Assembly: GCF_905475395.1 (NCBI RefSeq)
Contig: NC_058341.1
Location: forward strand, 35,975,501 to 36,039,500
DNA length: 64,000 nucleotides
Source: Chrysoperla carnea
Taxonomy: Eukaryota > Arthropoda > Insecta > Neuroptera > Chrysopidae
Direction: 5' to 3'
Under the pieces are notes generated by a model. That model saw nothing but the letters and a program-made list of their open reading frames with translations, searched no databases and was not told where the DNA came from. The translations under genes and the position numbers were made by a program. This document shows, piece after piece, positions 12,670-25,175 of this stretch (its first letter is position 1; every line of letters starts with the position of its first letter).

Positions 12670-13651
12670 TTTTGAAAAACTTAAAATTTTTTTAGTTATT
12701 ATGAAAAATAATTTAATTTTTTTCGCATTTTCTTTAGTTTGAGGTGATTTTTTTTTCAAATACCATGGAAATGGTTCATGAAAAAAGCTACTAAGTAATT
12801 ATTAAAAGTATCCGTATTTATTATACATTTATTTCTACACCTGACTGATACGTCTTGTAAGTTGCCTATACACAGAATACACACAAATTTTGTAACAGTT
12901 GAATCTGTATTCAGATAATTTTGCTATTTGAGATGGTCCTCTTTACTTTGTATTAAATAGAGGGAGAGAAATGGTATTCAGAGTTTCATAAAATTAATTC
13001 ATGAAATTTTATTTTTGAATTAATTTCACCTTCCACAACTATCACAGAAAACTCTCGCTATTCCATTTTTTCACGCGTCTAATTTCGATTTTCCGTTCTT
13101 AGCGCTATTCTGTGAATATAATGGTTCAAATCGATGATTTTATATTGAATGATCACGTCAAAACACTTTTCGAGGACAAAATATTCCTGTTAGTCACACA
13201 AATAGAACGTAAAATGCAAATTCATCATCTAGAAAGCACATTTTAATAAGGTTTATGCAGTTATATGAGTGTTAATTCATGAAGTTTTATGATTGACATC
13301 CACGTAGAATTTCATACTCTATAAGAGGGGTGGCAAACCTACGGTTTTTGAGGGATCTTTTAAGAAATTTTTATCGTTCCATATATTTCTTAAATTTATG
13401 CAAGACAAATACGAAAAACAAATATGAGAGACTAAGTGCAACGTTGTAACAAATTTCATTTCCGCAAGTTTTTTATAAGTCATACCATTTTCGATAATAT
13501 GATTCATCGAAAACTACACGAACGAACATTAAAAATGGCGTCATCATTCATAATCGACTTCAGACCGATTTTGAATTTGTAAACTTCCTTGAAACGGGCA
13601 GTTTACATTGTGTACCACTCTTGCTACGGATGTACAATATCCATAGATATC
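12670..13651. other. Upstream flank of the phosphatase gene; possible transposon end near 13320
   Basis: No gene recognised. The segment gaggggtggcaaacctacgg near 13324 resembles a hAT-type terminal sequence, but no convincing partner end was found. The 62-codon minus-strand frame beside it (13319-13507) is unrecognised. Confidence 0.35.
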
Positions 13652-14088
13652 TTGCTATGAACAAAATTTTGGTATAGGTGATCATAAAATCACCTAATTA
13701 GTCCATTTCCGGTTGTCTGTCTGTCGGTCATCTATCCGTCTGTCATCACCATAACTCAAAAACGGAAAGAGATATCAAGCTGAAATTTTTATAGCGTACT
13801 GAGGAATTGTGTCTTGGGTCGGTTGTGTCTTGTAAACCGTTAGAAATAGAACAATAATTTAAATGTTTAAAAATGTTCCTTATAAAAAAATAAGCAACTT
13901 TTGTTTGAAACATTTTTTCGTAAAAATCACTGTTTACCCGTGAGAGCGCAAACTATGCGAAATTGTATAGTATGTATTATATGGGTATATCAATTATATA
14001 TGTGTGACATGTATATATTTGTAATGTGACAGAGTAATCAACACTATCTATACATGGCATTTCAATTGTTTGTTTTCACTTGTTTTAT
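13652..14088 (-). repeat. Dispersed repeat Y, copy D (inverted)
   Basis: Inverse-orientation copy of repeat Y. It contains gtccatttccggttgtctgt, cataactcaaaaacggaaag, cttgtaaaccgttagaaata and ends ttgttttcacttgtttta, the complement of the start of copies A-C. Confidence 0.75.
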
Positions 14089-14230
14089 GTATCTTGTCCA
14101 TACTATATTCATATGACCGGCTCCCTGACTAAAAGTTTAATAGGAAAGGAAATAAAAATCAAAATTGATATATTTTTAATATATTTACAAAAAAAAAATT
14201 CTTTTTATACAAAAATTTGTTTTAAAATAA

Positions 14231-14236
14231 TTTATT
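14231..14236 (-). promoter_or_regulatory. Candidate polyadenylation signal of the pacifastin-like gene
   Basis: AATAAA on the minus strand about 140 bases past the TAA at 14376-14378. Confidence 0.35.
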
Positions 14237-14375
14237 CAATTTAAAAAAAAAAAAAAATTATAAATACTATTCTTACACATAAATTGTACATTAATATTAA
14301 TAATTACACAATAATGTAAATTATAATTATTGTATACTCTTACTAAATTGAGTATACATTAATTTTAGTCTTTTG

Positions 14376-15507
14376 TTAAAGGATTCCTTTTACACCTCTT
14401 TTACATTCAAGAGGTACACAATATGCGTTCGTACCTCGATCATTACAAATGCAATATATACATCCTAAAGTTCCTGGGAATATCGATCTCGGCTTACACG
14501 TTTTCGATGAAATTGTACTAGAAAAAAACATAAAATTATTAAAATTATTTTATATATACTAAAACTATAAATGTCAATGTCAGTTTGTTTGTATCTGCGT
14601 TTGAATATTCTCATTCCATACCAAAACTTTAATACTGCCCTCATTTGCCTGCTTCCCAAATAGACGATATTATCTTAAATTTAGCACGATAATGAATGTT
14701 TATTATTTAAAATAACTTGATTAAAATTTTTAATTTTAAAAAATAACGAAAATGGTTGGCATTACCTAGTATAGGTCGTTAGCCTGACAATTGTAAAATT
14801 GTAAAATTTATGATATAAGAAAATAAGAAAAAAATCGTTAATATTTTTGAGCTATTAGATTTGCGGGAAAGATATCATATGAGATAATTAATTCCGAATT
14901 TATGATTAATTTACCCAGAAAAGTTTACTCTTTCTTGAGCCTCCAAATATCAATAACATATCATTTGGAATTGAATTTTGGTGCTAATTAATCATTAATA
15001 AGATTGATTTTTACAATTATAAACATAATTTTTAGAAAGTAAATTATGAATTAATGTGATACATCAAAAATAGTGGACACGCAGGGTTATAGTTAGTAGG
15101 ATGAATGTGGTTCATGGTTATTGCAAATTTCAAATGTTTTTAGGCCAAATTTGTGAATTTTATTGTTTCAAATTAACCTACTTCAATGATAATTAATTTT
15201 CTGAATTTCAAGTTCATTTTTTTGCATATCATACATTTTAAAATTTTAATTTACATATATCCTCTATTTTATTAGCATCTTAAGTATGCTATTTTTATTT
15301 TACGAGTTTCAAATATTTCCACAACAGTATAAAATGTGAAACTTGAAACTTGTAAGTACTAACCTGTCAGGCATGCTCTCCGTTTCTTGTAACTTTTGCG
15401 CTATCTCCAAATTCCATGATTTATAATCGAATTTTTGAAATTTTGCAATTTGTTCTTCTGGTATATGTGATAAATATTGTTTAATATTTTTTGCGTTTTT
15501 ATCCTCT
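14376..15507 (-). CDS. Pacifastin-like domain protein, 3' exons only (partial)
   Basis: Two exons were joined by hand: 15507-15364 and 14517-14376, with an 846-bp phase-2 intron (donor GACAG|GTTAGT, acceptor TTTCTAG|T). The last exon ends in a TAA. It encodes six cysteines spaced C-x11-C-x2-C-x-C-x8-C-x4-C, with an Arg-Gly between the fourth and fifth. This fits the arthropod pacifastin protease-inhibitor signature. Pacifastins are secreted inhibitors of serine proteases, acting in haemolymph or sometimes venom. Two usual residues differ: Asn after the second Cys is Ile, and Thr after the fifth is Val. The exon before it encodes a Lys/Gln-rich, cysteine-free stretch ending LQETESMPD. It starts in phase 2 after TTTTAG, so further 5' exons, including any signal peptide, must lie upstream; none was found. 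Linking the two exons rests on phase and splice sites. Another cysteine-rich fold is possible. Confidence 0.55.
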
Positions 15508-15852
15508 CTAAAATGCATAAAATATAAAAATTAATCACCTGTGAATGAATCATAAACATTAAGGAAAAATCTTTTTATTTTATTCTAATAGACAATAAAA
15601 AGCGTAAAATTATTTATGTCCATAAATTTCATGAAAATTATTTTTTCAATAATATTCAATAGAGGTTTTTCCGCAATATGCATTTGTGAATCCCACGTGC
15701 ACCTCTACCTTTTTACCCACGCTATAAAAAATATACTGCATTACCATAGCATAACATTAAAGAATCAAACATGGATAACTCTAATTTTTTATGACTCAAA
15801 TTGTTTTATTATCTATCTAAAACTCAAAGCTCTAAGCCCCCGTATTGTCTAA
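15508..15852. other. Intergenic or intron of the pacifastin-like gene
   Basis: No exon recognised on either strand. The plus-strand frame at 15616-15852 has no motif. Confidence 0.4.
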
Positions 15853-16058
15853 GAGAAGGTATAGGGTCGACCTTCATCCATCAGACATTTTTTTTTTTTG
15901 TATAAATTTTATTGCTTGATAAACATGATTATGATAGCTTGTCTATCGAAAAGTGTTCATGACTATTTTGAACAAAATTAATTTTAATCAATAAAAATTC
16001 ATAAAAAATATGTCTCGTCTAGCTATCAGATGGGTGAAGGTCGTCCTTATACCGTCTC
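15853..16058. mobile_element. Short MITE, ~206 bp, with ~35-bp inverted ends
   Basis: The left end gagaaggtatagggtcgacc continues with ttcatccatcagac. It is mirrored by the right end, which reads gagacggtataaggacgacc then ttcacccatctgat on the minus strand. The interior is AT-rich with a T10 run and non-coding. The superfamily was not determined. Confidence 0.65.
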
Positions 16059-16919
16059 CTGTACTCTCGTTTATAAAAATCTCGTTTCCATAAGCTCATA
16101 TGATGTGTTGGAGCTTATTACTACTATTAAGCTATCAAATGAGTGCAAATTATTTAAAATTCGAAGAAATCACATGACAATGGCAATTTTTTTTTTCTAA
16201 AAGAAAAAAATACATTCCAGAATCCACATGCAAACGAGGGATTTTATTTATTATAAAAAGTTATTTTAAATGTAAAATTTTGTTTTTTTTTATATCAAAC
16301 AATTTATTTGTATATAATTCGAATACATTTTGTTTCTGATCGCAATTCGGGAACTTTTTAGATCGAGTTGAAATAAAATACAAAAACAAAAATCCGATAG
16401 GAAACGTTAAGACAATAATTTGTATTTATGTAGTTTAAAAACTGAAATATTTTCCTTAGAAATTATTACCGAACACGTAATATACAGAGGTCTGAATTCT
16501 TAAAGCACCTTACATTCTTACATTTTAATTAGCTGAATGGAGCAATTACCAGGAACATATTCCACGGGAAAACAATTAGCGTAGGCATAATAATAGTTTA
16601 CCCAAGCAATGATATGTAAAAACGAAAAGACGATTTTACAAAATCGTTTTATTTATCCAATGGATTTTATGAAAATAAAGGGGGCGTAATCTGTGAGTAA
16701 CCCATTTTTAGCCGGGTAATTCCAAAAATTTTCTATTTCTCGGATAATCGAATAAAATCTATTTTAATAGCGGATTGAAACAATCTGAAAGCGTGCTATC
16801 AGAAAACATAAGCTGTTGGAAAAATCACTTAGCAAACGAACATAATTATTAAAATATTGTACGTTTTATAGAGATCTACTAGTCTACTTTCAAACGACTT
16901 TGTGCTGAAATTGTAGCGA
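16059..16919. other. Intergenic, nothing recognised
   Basis: AT-rich non-coding sequence. Confidence 0.5.
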
Positions 16920-17170
16920 ATATATACAGTTCATGAATATGATTGTTTTAAACAAAAACAGGTCTCACGGACCCATGACTTAATTGACTGATTTTTCTTA
17001 TTCGCAAACTCAAAGCCATTGTTGAATTATAAAACAGGCTGAAAAATGTTTAGGTCACTATCTCTTTCCATTTTGAGATATTCCGTTGGCGGACAAAACG
17101 ACAGACAGAGAGAAGCAATCAAACGAAAATAAACTGAGCAAAATTGCTCAACTTTATATAGTCCTGGTAT
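16920..17170 (+). repeat. Diverged relative of repeat Y
   Basis: It shares the order of repeat Y (ggtctcacggacccatgact, taattgact, ctctttccattttgagat, then a cggaca/gacagacag run) but is heavily changed. Probably an old copy or sister family. A similar scrap lies at about 26620-26690. Confidence 0.4.
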
Positions 17171-18748
17171 AGGTATATTATGCAACTTTATAAGTAGCCT
17201 TATTCCTCCTAATATATTATGTAACTATATAAATAACTTTTTGTTTGTGGTTTGAAAATGTATTCGCAATCGAAACATGTCACAACTTGTAAATATATTG
17301 TCGAAATATAGGAAATGAATATTTGAAAAAAACAAAATTACATTTTAATTGTTAATAAATGAGTTTATTAAAATGTAAAATAATGACTATTAATTAATTA
17401 TTTAATTAAACTTAAATAAGTAATCATTAATTACATAATTTTAAGTTGATTAAAATAGAAAAAAAAAATTTTAACTGCACTTAAATACTTAGGTATTATT
17501 TTAAAAACTGCATTATTAAATTATTACTAATAACAATAATTGTTAAACAAATAGTTAATAAAACTTACTGTTTAGTATCTGCATTGTTAATTAAACAGTA
17601 AAATACTATTGTAAACAGGTGTAATACTATCACAGGCACACGCATATTGTTAAAAAAAACCTTTAACACTAAATGGATTGAATAATTAACAAGACGTATT
17701 TATAGACATTTTTTATTTTATTATAATATTATAGATTTGAGTGCTTGAATACTTATAATTATATATTTTTAGAGGAAAATGTCGAATTATTATCAATTAT
17801 ACATTTTATTTTATTAATTATGTTTTTTACGATTTTTATTTATTTAATTCATTTAAAATTTTCTCTTTGATTTAATATTTTATAAATTTAACTTCCTGAT
17901 AGGAATATTATTAAATTCCCAAAATCAATTTTATTTATTAGGTAGTAGGACAAAATAAATAATTTAAAAAAGCAGCTAAGTTTTTTTTTAATTATTTATT
18001 TTATTTTAGATTTTTAAGTGTTCCAACACTGAAAAAACCCTCTTATACTATACATTAAAATTTGGAAACAAATTTGGTATTCCTAATTAAATTTAAACAA
18101 ATAATTTATATATGTTTTTGTACTCCTTTTTTAGTTTCCCTTATTTTGATACCCTACTCGATAGGTTTTGTTAATTTTCTTTATTAACATATTATTATTT
18201 CGCTCCAAAAATCCGCCATATTGTTTTGTTTTTTTCAAACACCTATCTAAGAACACCTAGGTTGTCGTGACAAATATAGGTAATGATACATTTTGGAAGA
18301 TACGAGGTAATAAAGAAATTTACAAACAAATATACATACATATATTCATACATTCATACATACACGCGAAAACATAACCACTCCTTGACAGTCGGGAAAA
18401 AACTAGGAAAATTTCCAAAATTCTTTGGTGTATTGCAAATTTTTATATTTATTATTACTTTTACATCGATTTCTGAACATTTCATCTTCCTCTATATAGA
18501 CATAAAACTGATAACGTCAGAAACTTTAAGCAAATGCCTGAAGCTGAAAACTTGATCGATTTTTAACCTACAGTCGTAACTATTAAAAAATGATTGCTTT
18601 GAAAACTACGAAAGGGTAAATGAAATAAATTATAATAATTAATGAAGAATGAATAAAACATTAAAAACTGCAATTATTTAAACATTAAGATTTTTTTAAT
18701 TAACGAGCAGGGTCTCTTGGATTCATGCGAAACGCATTAACTAGCTGC
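17171..18748. other. Intergenic, very AT-rich
   Basis: Long A/T tracts and a (CATA)n-like microsatellite near 18327-18365. The 90-codon frame at 18283-18555 runs across this microsatellite and is not supported. Confidence 0.5.
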
Positions 18749-19229
18749 CAGTAGCGTAACTACCAGTGTTCACTGTGTTCCATGGAACATGGATTCCCGT
18801 CTCTAAGAACATCAATGCGATTTTATTGTGTGTAAATTATGAAAATTTCCGACTTTTAACTTAGATTATGTATAAGAATGATAGTGTTAACTAGATCAGG
18901 TCTCTTTTCTGAATGCTAAAATCTTATCTTAGAATTATTTCAGAATAAATCTATTTTACAAAATTATCGACATAGTAATTACGCAGTGGCCAGAAAGGAG
19001 TGCATGTTTCAGATCAATAGCCTCACCCATTTAAATAATTGTTTGTTATTTATTTCTAATTATTCCTGCCACAGTAGTAATCGTAGAAATATATTTTTCG
19101 AAAATAAAACTTTCCAAAAATTATCTGAGAAATACTATGATTTAAAATTGATAGAAGGCGGTCCAATAGAGGAGAAGTGTCCATTTTTCTCGGTGAAACA
19201 CATTTAACTCGACGGTAGTTGCGCCACTG
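18749..19229. mobile_element. hAT- or P-like non-autonomous element
   Basis: The left end reads cagtagcgtaactaccagtg. The right end on the minus strand reads cagtggcgcaactaccgtcg, so the ends are inverted repeats. CAGTGGCG-type ends are common in hAT-like elements. The flanking 8-mers do not match, so the insertion is old or the ends are misplaced. The frames at 18986-19268 lie inside it. Confidence 0.5.
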
Positions 19230-20634
19230 AGCCATATATGCTCTAGGCGTAATGAGCAATTTTTTCAACTAAAGGAATTTTTCTTTTGTTTGTCAATATT
19301 AACTACTTTAGTAAGCAAACAAAAATAATAAATAAACATATTAAATATAATATCTACAAACAATTATAAATAAAACTTTTTATTTGATTTCCCTCTTCAA
19401 AGAAAATCATATTTTGACATTGTACCAGTCTTTTACAAAAATTTCTTTTAGCTGGTACAGTAGTTTCAGTTCTATCAGAAAGTAAATTTCAGCTGTGAAA
19501 GAGGATTTTTAAAATTTCTCACTCGATAGTAACAAAAATTTTGTTTATTCAAATTCTCAATTGCAATTTTGGATAAAAGGCTTGAATTATTAAGAAAAAA
19601 AAACTATTTAAATTAAAACCTTAATAAATTATTGAAAACAAAAATAAAACCCGCTGTGTCCGAGTAATTAAGAATGTATGAGCACGGTAGTGGAGACACA
19701 AATTAAAAAAACTATATATTTTCAATTTTGATAGCAAATTATGTTATAACTTGAAAATATAAGACCAACATTAAGAATAAAATTTTCGATACCTGGAATG
19801 ATTTTCAAAATATCGAAAATTGAAAATTTTGTTTAATTATTTAACTTTCGATATTTCGAAAACCAAGACAGATAGTGAAAAATTGTATTCTTATTTTTCG
19901 TCTACATTCATGAAGTTATAACAAAATTCATCATCAAATTTGAAAATAAGGTACAAATAATCCAAACTTCCCCTGGCGCTCGTACTACCTTAAGCATTTT
20001 TTAAATTTATAAAAGAAAATAAATAAATAAATTCGCTCAAACTCGCTGGATTCGAATATTTTATTTTGCTTATATTATTTGGTTCAAATTAGCACTAAAT
20101 TGGTTTGGATTGAGCCGTACCGATAAAGCTTTAATTCCTACATTTATGATCATAAATTTTGCAAGAATTGGGTACATTTATACAACACATTAGTCAATAC
20201 TCCCTTTTTCTTAAATTCTTTGAGTTTAAAAAACTTGTTCAAGGCCAAGGTATTCAATATCTCAATTTGATATACTTAGGTACCAATTTACAGTAATAAA
20301 AATTTAAGAAGAAACATGATTGATGTAAAAGCTGTCAACATTTCTGCCCTGTCATATTCTATGGTTAAATAGGCAGCACAACCTTTTTCCAAAGAAGTTT
20401 TGTCTGAATTCATTTTTGACCGATACTTAATCATTAAATTAAAATTGGATTTATAATTTATAATCTATTATTGACAATGATATCATTGCTTAAGTAGGTA
20501 TTTGCAATAAGCAGGTCCTTTTCGTAATCAAAACAAAAAAAAATTAAAAAACAGGCAATTTAAAAAAGATTTTTTTTTTATTCAGTATAGTATACATAGT
20601 ATAGTGAAAGATGCTACAAAAATCGACAATTAAA
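19230..20634. other. Intergenic, nothing recognised
   Basis: AT-rich non-coding sequence with no exon or clear element. Confidence 0.5.
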
Positions 20635-21080
20635 AGAAAATGAAAGAAACCATTCGCATTTTACTGAAACCCCAATGGAATGTGTTTCTTAGCTGTCAAA
20701 TATCATTACCAAGATATGAGTTAGTGGTGCAAATGCAAATTTGTTACTAAAAATTAAATTTTTAATTAAATGAAACGATCAATGTTAAAGTTCACTTAAA
20801 AAATTACTAAATAGGTAACTTGTATGACGTATATGTTAAGTGTTTGTGGAAAACTATTATACACAATAGGCAACTTGTATAACCTATGCGTTATACAAGT
20901 TGCCTATTTATTAATTTTGTAAGTCAATTTTAACATTGATCGTGAATTATCAATTTATTGTTTATTAACAAATAGAAACATTTGCACCACTAACTCATAT
21001 TCCTTACTAATGATATTCGACACCTAAGAAACACATTTCATGAGGTTCTAGCAAAATGCGAGTAATTTCTTTCATATTCC
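20635..21080. mobile_element. Foldback element F, copy 1
   Basis: A large imperfect inverted repeat with arms of about 190-210 bp meeting near 20860. The outer arms share gaaagaaacNattcgcattt, atgtgtttcttag, atatcatta and gagttagtggtgcaaatg. The inner arms share caatgttaaa and taggcaacttgtata. It is non-coding. Confidence 0.7.
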
Positions 21081-21176
21081 TTTATTTGTAACTTTTTTTA
21101 CTGTATTAACAGGGAAAACAAATTGAATCATTTTTTATTTGATTTTTTAAATCTCTTTCTTAAATGGATATTTATA

Positions 21177-21610
21177 CAGTGTGTCACATTTAAGCTGAAA
21201 ACCCTCATATTTTCGTACCATATAGGATTATCGTTTTGAAATTTTGCACAGCCATACAAGGAGATGGGTCACATTTTTTAAAATATTTACCCGAAATCAG
21301 ATTTTTAAACACAGCCTACTACAAATTTACAAATAGGTCCGATTCTTAATCTTTTCCCTAGCGTCAGAGATGGTTAAAGATATCGAAAAAAATGATTAGA
21401 AAAAGTTGCATTTTTGTATACCCATATACCGATTTTAATGACAAAATTCCCATTTTTTATTTTTCCATTATTAAAGTCCACACTCATAATTATTACAAGT
21501 TTATTGAAAAATGTCGCAAATCATCCTGTAAGACTGTGCAAAATTTCATGTCGATATTCCTATAAATAGCGAAAGTATGAGGGTGTCTTTATCTTAAATG
21601 CGACACACTG
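21177..21610. mobile_element. Tc1/mariner-type MITE with TA duplication, 434 bp
   Basis: The ends are inverted: left cagtgtgtcacatttaag with ccctcatattttcg, and right (minus strand) cagtgtgtcgcatttaag with ccctcatactttcg. TA flanks both sides (21175-21176 and 21611-21612), as expected for a Tc1/mariner target duplication. No transposase is encoded. Confidence 0.75.
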
Positions 21611-21612
21611 TA

Positions 21613-22830
21613 TATACTTTGATAGCCAATAGTGTGTTAAGGGCGGCTTGGGTGAGGTAAACCCTCAGGGAGCCCCCAGTTAAATTATTCTTTAATTAAC
21701 GAGCTTCAATTGTTTATATTTTTACAATATTTTGTAGTCTATGGGACAATATTACCTTAATTCTTCAAGTTTACGAAAAATGAACATTTGAAGGCCACGG
21801 CCAAAGTTTCATAATATATAAGAACTATGTATATTTTTATTAAAAACACTAATATAAATTTTCATAATATTCGTATAAAAATTATGCAATCTCTTGAAGA
21901 ATTCGTAAAATGGATATTTTAATAAACCATTCTTCAAAATTATGCAGATATTAAAAAGCTGTAAAACTTCGTACGGATAGTTTAGAAATTTCGTAGGTAA
22001 TCTGAATAATTGTCTCTAATTTGAATAATTTTAGTGGGGCTAGGAACAAGCGAATTTAAACCCAGTATAACGATAAATACGTAGCCTAAACGATGAAGTT
22101 TCCCAAAAATCAATCCAGTTTAATATTTACGAAGTAACAACTTCGGTTATATCATATTCAAAATCCAAAAAACTGGCTTAGCCATATTGGAGGAGCTTCT
22201 TCGTTGTGATAATGTCAGTTTAAATCATTGTTGCAACAATAAACCACATATAATATTTAAGATTACGAAAACCAAATTACATAAACATTTTGTGGAAAGT
22301 TTTATGAGGAAAGAAAAAATGCTAGGTACTATAATAATAAGATTAATAAATATTCTCAAAGTGTTAATTTCAAATTTTATTTCCTTAATAAACAATTGTT
22401 ATAGTACGGCTGATGACCCCAAATAACAGATTATAAATAATAATAAGGACGTTAAATTTACAGCGTGAAATAATAAAAATCTTATTAATTTATAGAAGTT
22501 TTAACTTTATCGAGGTTTAAGTTATCGATAATCTACTGTATTATAACTTATATTAAAATAATATATTACTATAATATTCTTAAAAATTATTTTGGACAAT
22601 ATGCAATTCCATTTAAGTAGTATTATCTTTTTAGCCAAAATGTTTCCTATTTACGTGACAACATCTTATCGTAGTAACCCTTTAATCGCTGACAAAGAAC
22701 CAATATTAAGATGATTTTTAGGGTTAATTACCGTACTATGTATAGTATTCTAACACAAAAAAGGTAAAAATTAAGGACATCAACTTGCAATTCATTTAAG
22801 GTAATAACAACAAAAACAGGAATACTAATA
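21613..22830. other. Intergenic, nothing recognised
   Basis: AT-rich sequence. The 79-codon frame at 22187-22426 starts at a non-ATG codon and lacks recognisable features. Confidence 0.5.
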
Positions 22831-23386
22831 TAACAAGTGAAAACAAACAATTGACTGAGTTTAATGTTGAAATACCATGTATAGACAGAGTTGATTACTA
22901 TATCACATTACACAAATACCTATACATGTCACACATATATAACTGATAATCCAATATTAATACATACTATAAAATTTGTATCTAATGTATGCCCTCGTGA
23001 GTAAACAGTGATCTTTAAAAAAAAATATTTCGAACAAAAGTTGTTTATTTTTTTGTAAGAAACATTTTTTACATTTAAACTTTTGTTCTATCTCTAACGG
23101 TTTACAAGATGGGTTCTACGGATCCAAGACCCAATTGACCTATGCTGCTCATTTACTACTTTTTACGTCCTGAGTGTGCTATAAAAATTTCAGCATGATC
23201 TTTTTTCGTTTTTGAGTTATCGTGTTGACAGACGGACAGACGGGCGGAGAGCTTAAATTGGACTAATTAGATGATTCTATGAACAGCTATACCAAAATTT
23301 GTTTCGTAGCATCAATATTTTTAAGAGTTACGAACTTGGGACTAAACTTAATATATTATGTATATTTCATATATACATGGTATAAA
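22831..23386 (+). repeat. Dispersed repeat Y, copy C
   Basis: Near full-length copy in the same orientation as copies A and B, from acaagtgaaaacaaacaatt to catatatacatggtat, with all constant blocks (for example ctatctctaacggtttacaa). A short deletion removes the gaactcgacctc part. Confidence 0.75.
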
Positions 23387-24870
23387 AACGCATTCATAAT
23401 TTCTCTTTTAATCCTTCCAATATAGATTGAGTCAGCTAACAACTAGAATCCTTTGTAGGGCATGTATAAACATATAAGCCTGATAGCCATAAGTACATAT
23501 ACACGGCCATAAGTACATAAACTCGAAAAGTAAGTTATATCGATAAAAATGCTTCAACCAAAAAACGCTGAGTGTGTATAGGCTTTCATCTTACGCAGGC
23601 ATTAAACTTGACCTAAGTTTTCAAGCTCAATGAAAAGCTCATCATCAGTATGGATTAGCTAATGGTAGTTTATCTATAAATACTATATGTTACTGATGAT
23701 AAATTTGATGACAATTTGCATACTGTTTCAATTACATGGCAGTCGAAATACGTATTTATATAAATAAAAACTAAGAAATTGGAGGAAAAATCGAAATGGT
23801 CCTTTCTCGTGAATCAATTTACTTCAAAAATTATTATTAAAAAATTTGCCATTTACTCCAAGGTAATTCTTTCAAATTGTACACTTGTGATTTTAATTTT
23901 TTATAGACAACTTAAATTTAATTAACCGAGATCAGGAAATCAATTTACATGGAGATAAAATATACTTATAAAAAATCAGTCCCCCCACTATCAGTTATCA
24001 GTTATTTAAATGTTTATTACACGCAAAAACTAATAAAGGATCGCCTATTACATATTTTTAAAAGCCAATCAATAAAAGTTGTTTTCAAATAAAATTAAAT
24101 ATTCAAAATTAATTTAAATTTTTACAATTGTTCGTTTCAAAAATATACAAAAAAAACTTGTTAATTTGACATTATACATTTTTTTATTCCTCTGTGATGA
24201 GGAATATCTTGATGATTATAAACTTAAACTGTAGCCGTATTTACTTTATACCCACTAGGTGTAACATTAAAAACCGGAACACATAAATCACATTCCGGAA
24301 TCGTATCTTTCGACTTTGAGAGTAATCCAGAAAAATGCATTATGTGTATAAAATTTTGATTCAATTTTCTTACGCAACATAACTAGTATACAATATCATT
24401 AATTAACATTAATTTGAAAGCAGTCAAAGCTAAGTTGGTATAAAAAAGTATCAATAAAATCATGCAAATTTTTTATATAAGGTAGTACCTATTAGCATAT
24501 CCATCAGTATAGTGCAGGAGTCAGAAGCGCTCAAGCAAGGTAATTTAATTCAAAATGAAATTTTTCTTTTAGATCTAAAAAATTAATTTTGTCTGTTCAG
24601 ATTATACTAAAATGGTCTTAAATATTGTATCGCACATGCTCTATGCCTTATCAATTCTATAATTTAACCTTTTTTACTGGAGTAGTAATTATTTTTGTTT
24701 AGCTAAAGCAGTTTTGTAATAAGAAACGTCGAAATGGTCCTGGTAAGTGGTAATCAGACTTTAGGCACTTTGTTTACTATATAGACAAAGAACCCTATTC
24801 TATAAGACAAAAAAACCTACACTGTCGTTCTCTAAATATTCATATCTCTGTGGTTAAAACCTAGTATTAT
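23387..24870. other. Intergenic, nothing recognised
   Basis: AT-rich non-coding sequence. Confidence 0.5.
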
Positions 24871-25175
24871 GTGTTTCTTAGGTTTCAAATATCATTAATA
24901 AGCCATGAGCTGGTTCCCCAAAAGTTTCTATTTGTTAATAAACAATAAATTGTAAATCCAATGAAACGATCTATGTTAAAATTTACTTAAAAAATTAATT
25001 AATAGGCAACTTGTATTGCGTATACGTGAATAGTTTTTCGATTATTTGACAAACACTCACATTTATGTCATACAAGTTGTCTATTTACTAATTTTTTCAA
25101 CTTTAACATTGACTGTTTCATTGATTTAACAATTTATTGTTTAGTAACAAATAGAAACATTTGCGGAACGTCTTT
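24871..25175. mobile_element. Foldback element F, copy 2 (shorter)
   Basis: The same family as the element at 20635-21080: atgtgtttcttaggtttcaa, tttctatttgttaataaaca, and the inner palindrome around taggcaacttgtatt and catacaagttgtctattta. The outer part of both arms is missing, so the copy is truncated. Confidence 0.65.
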
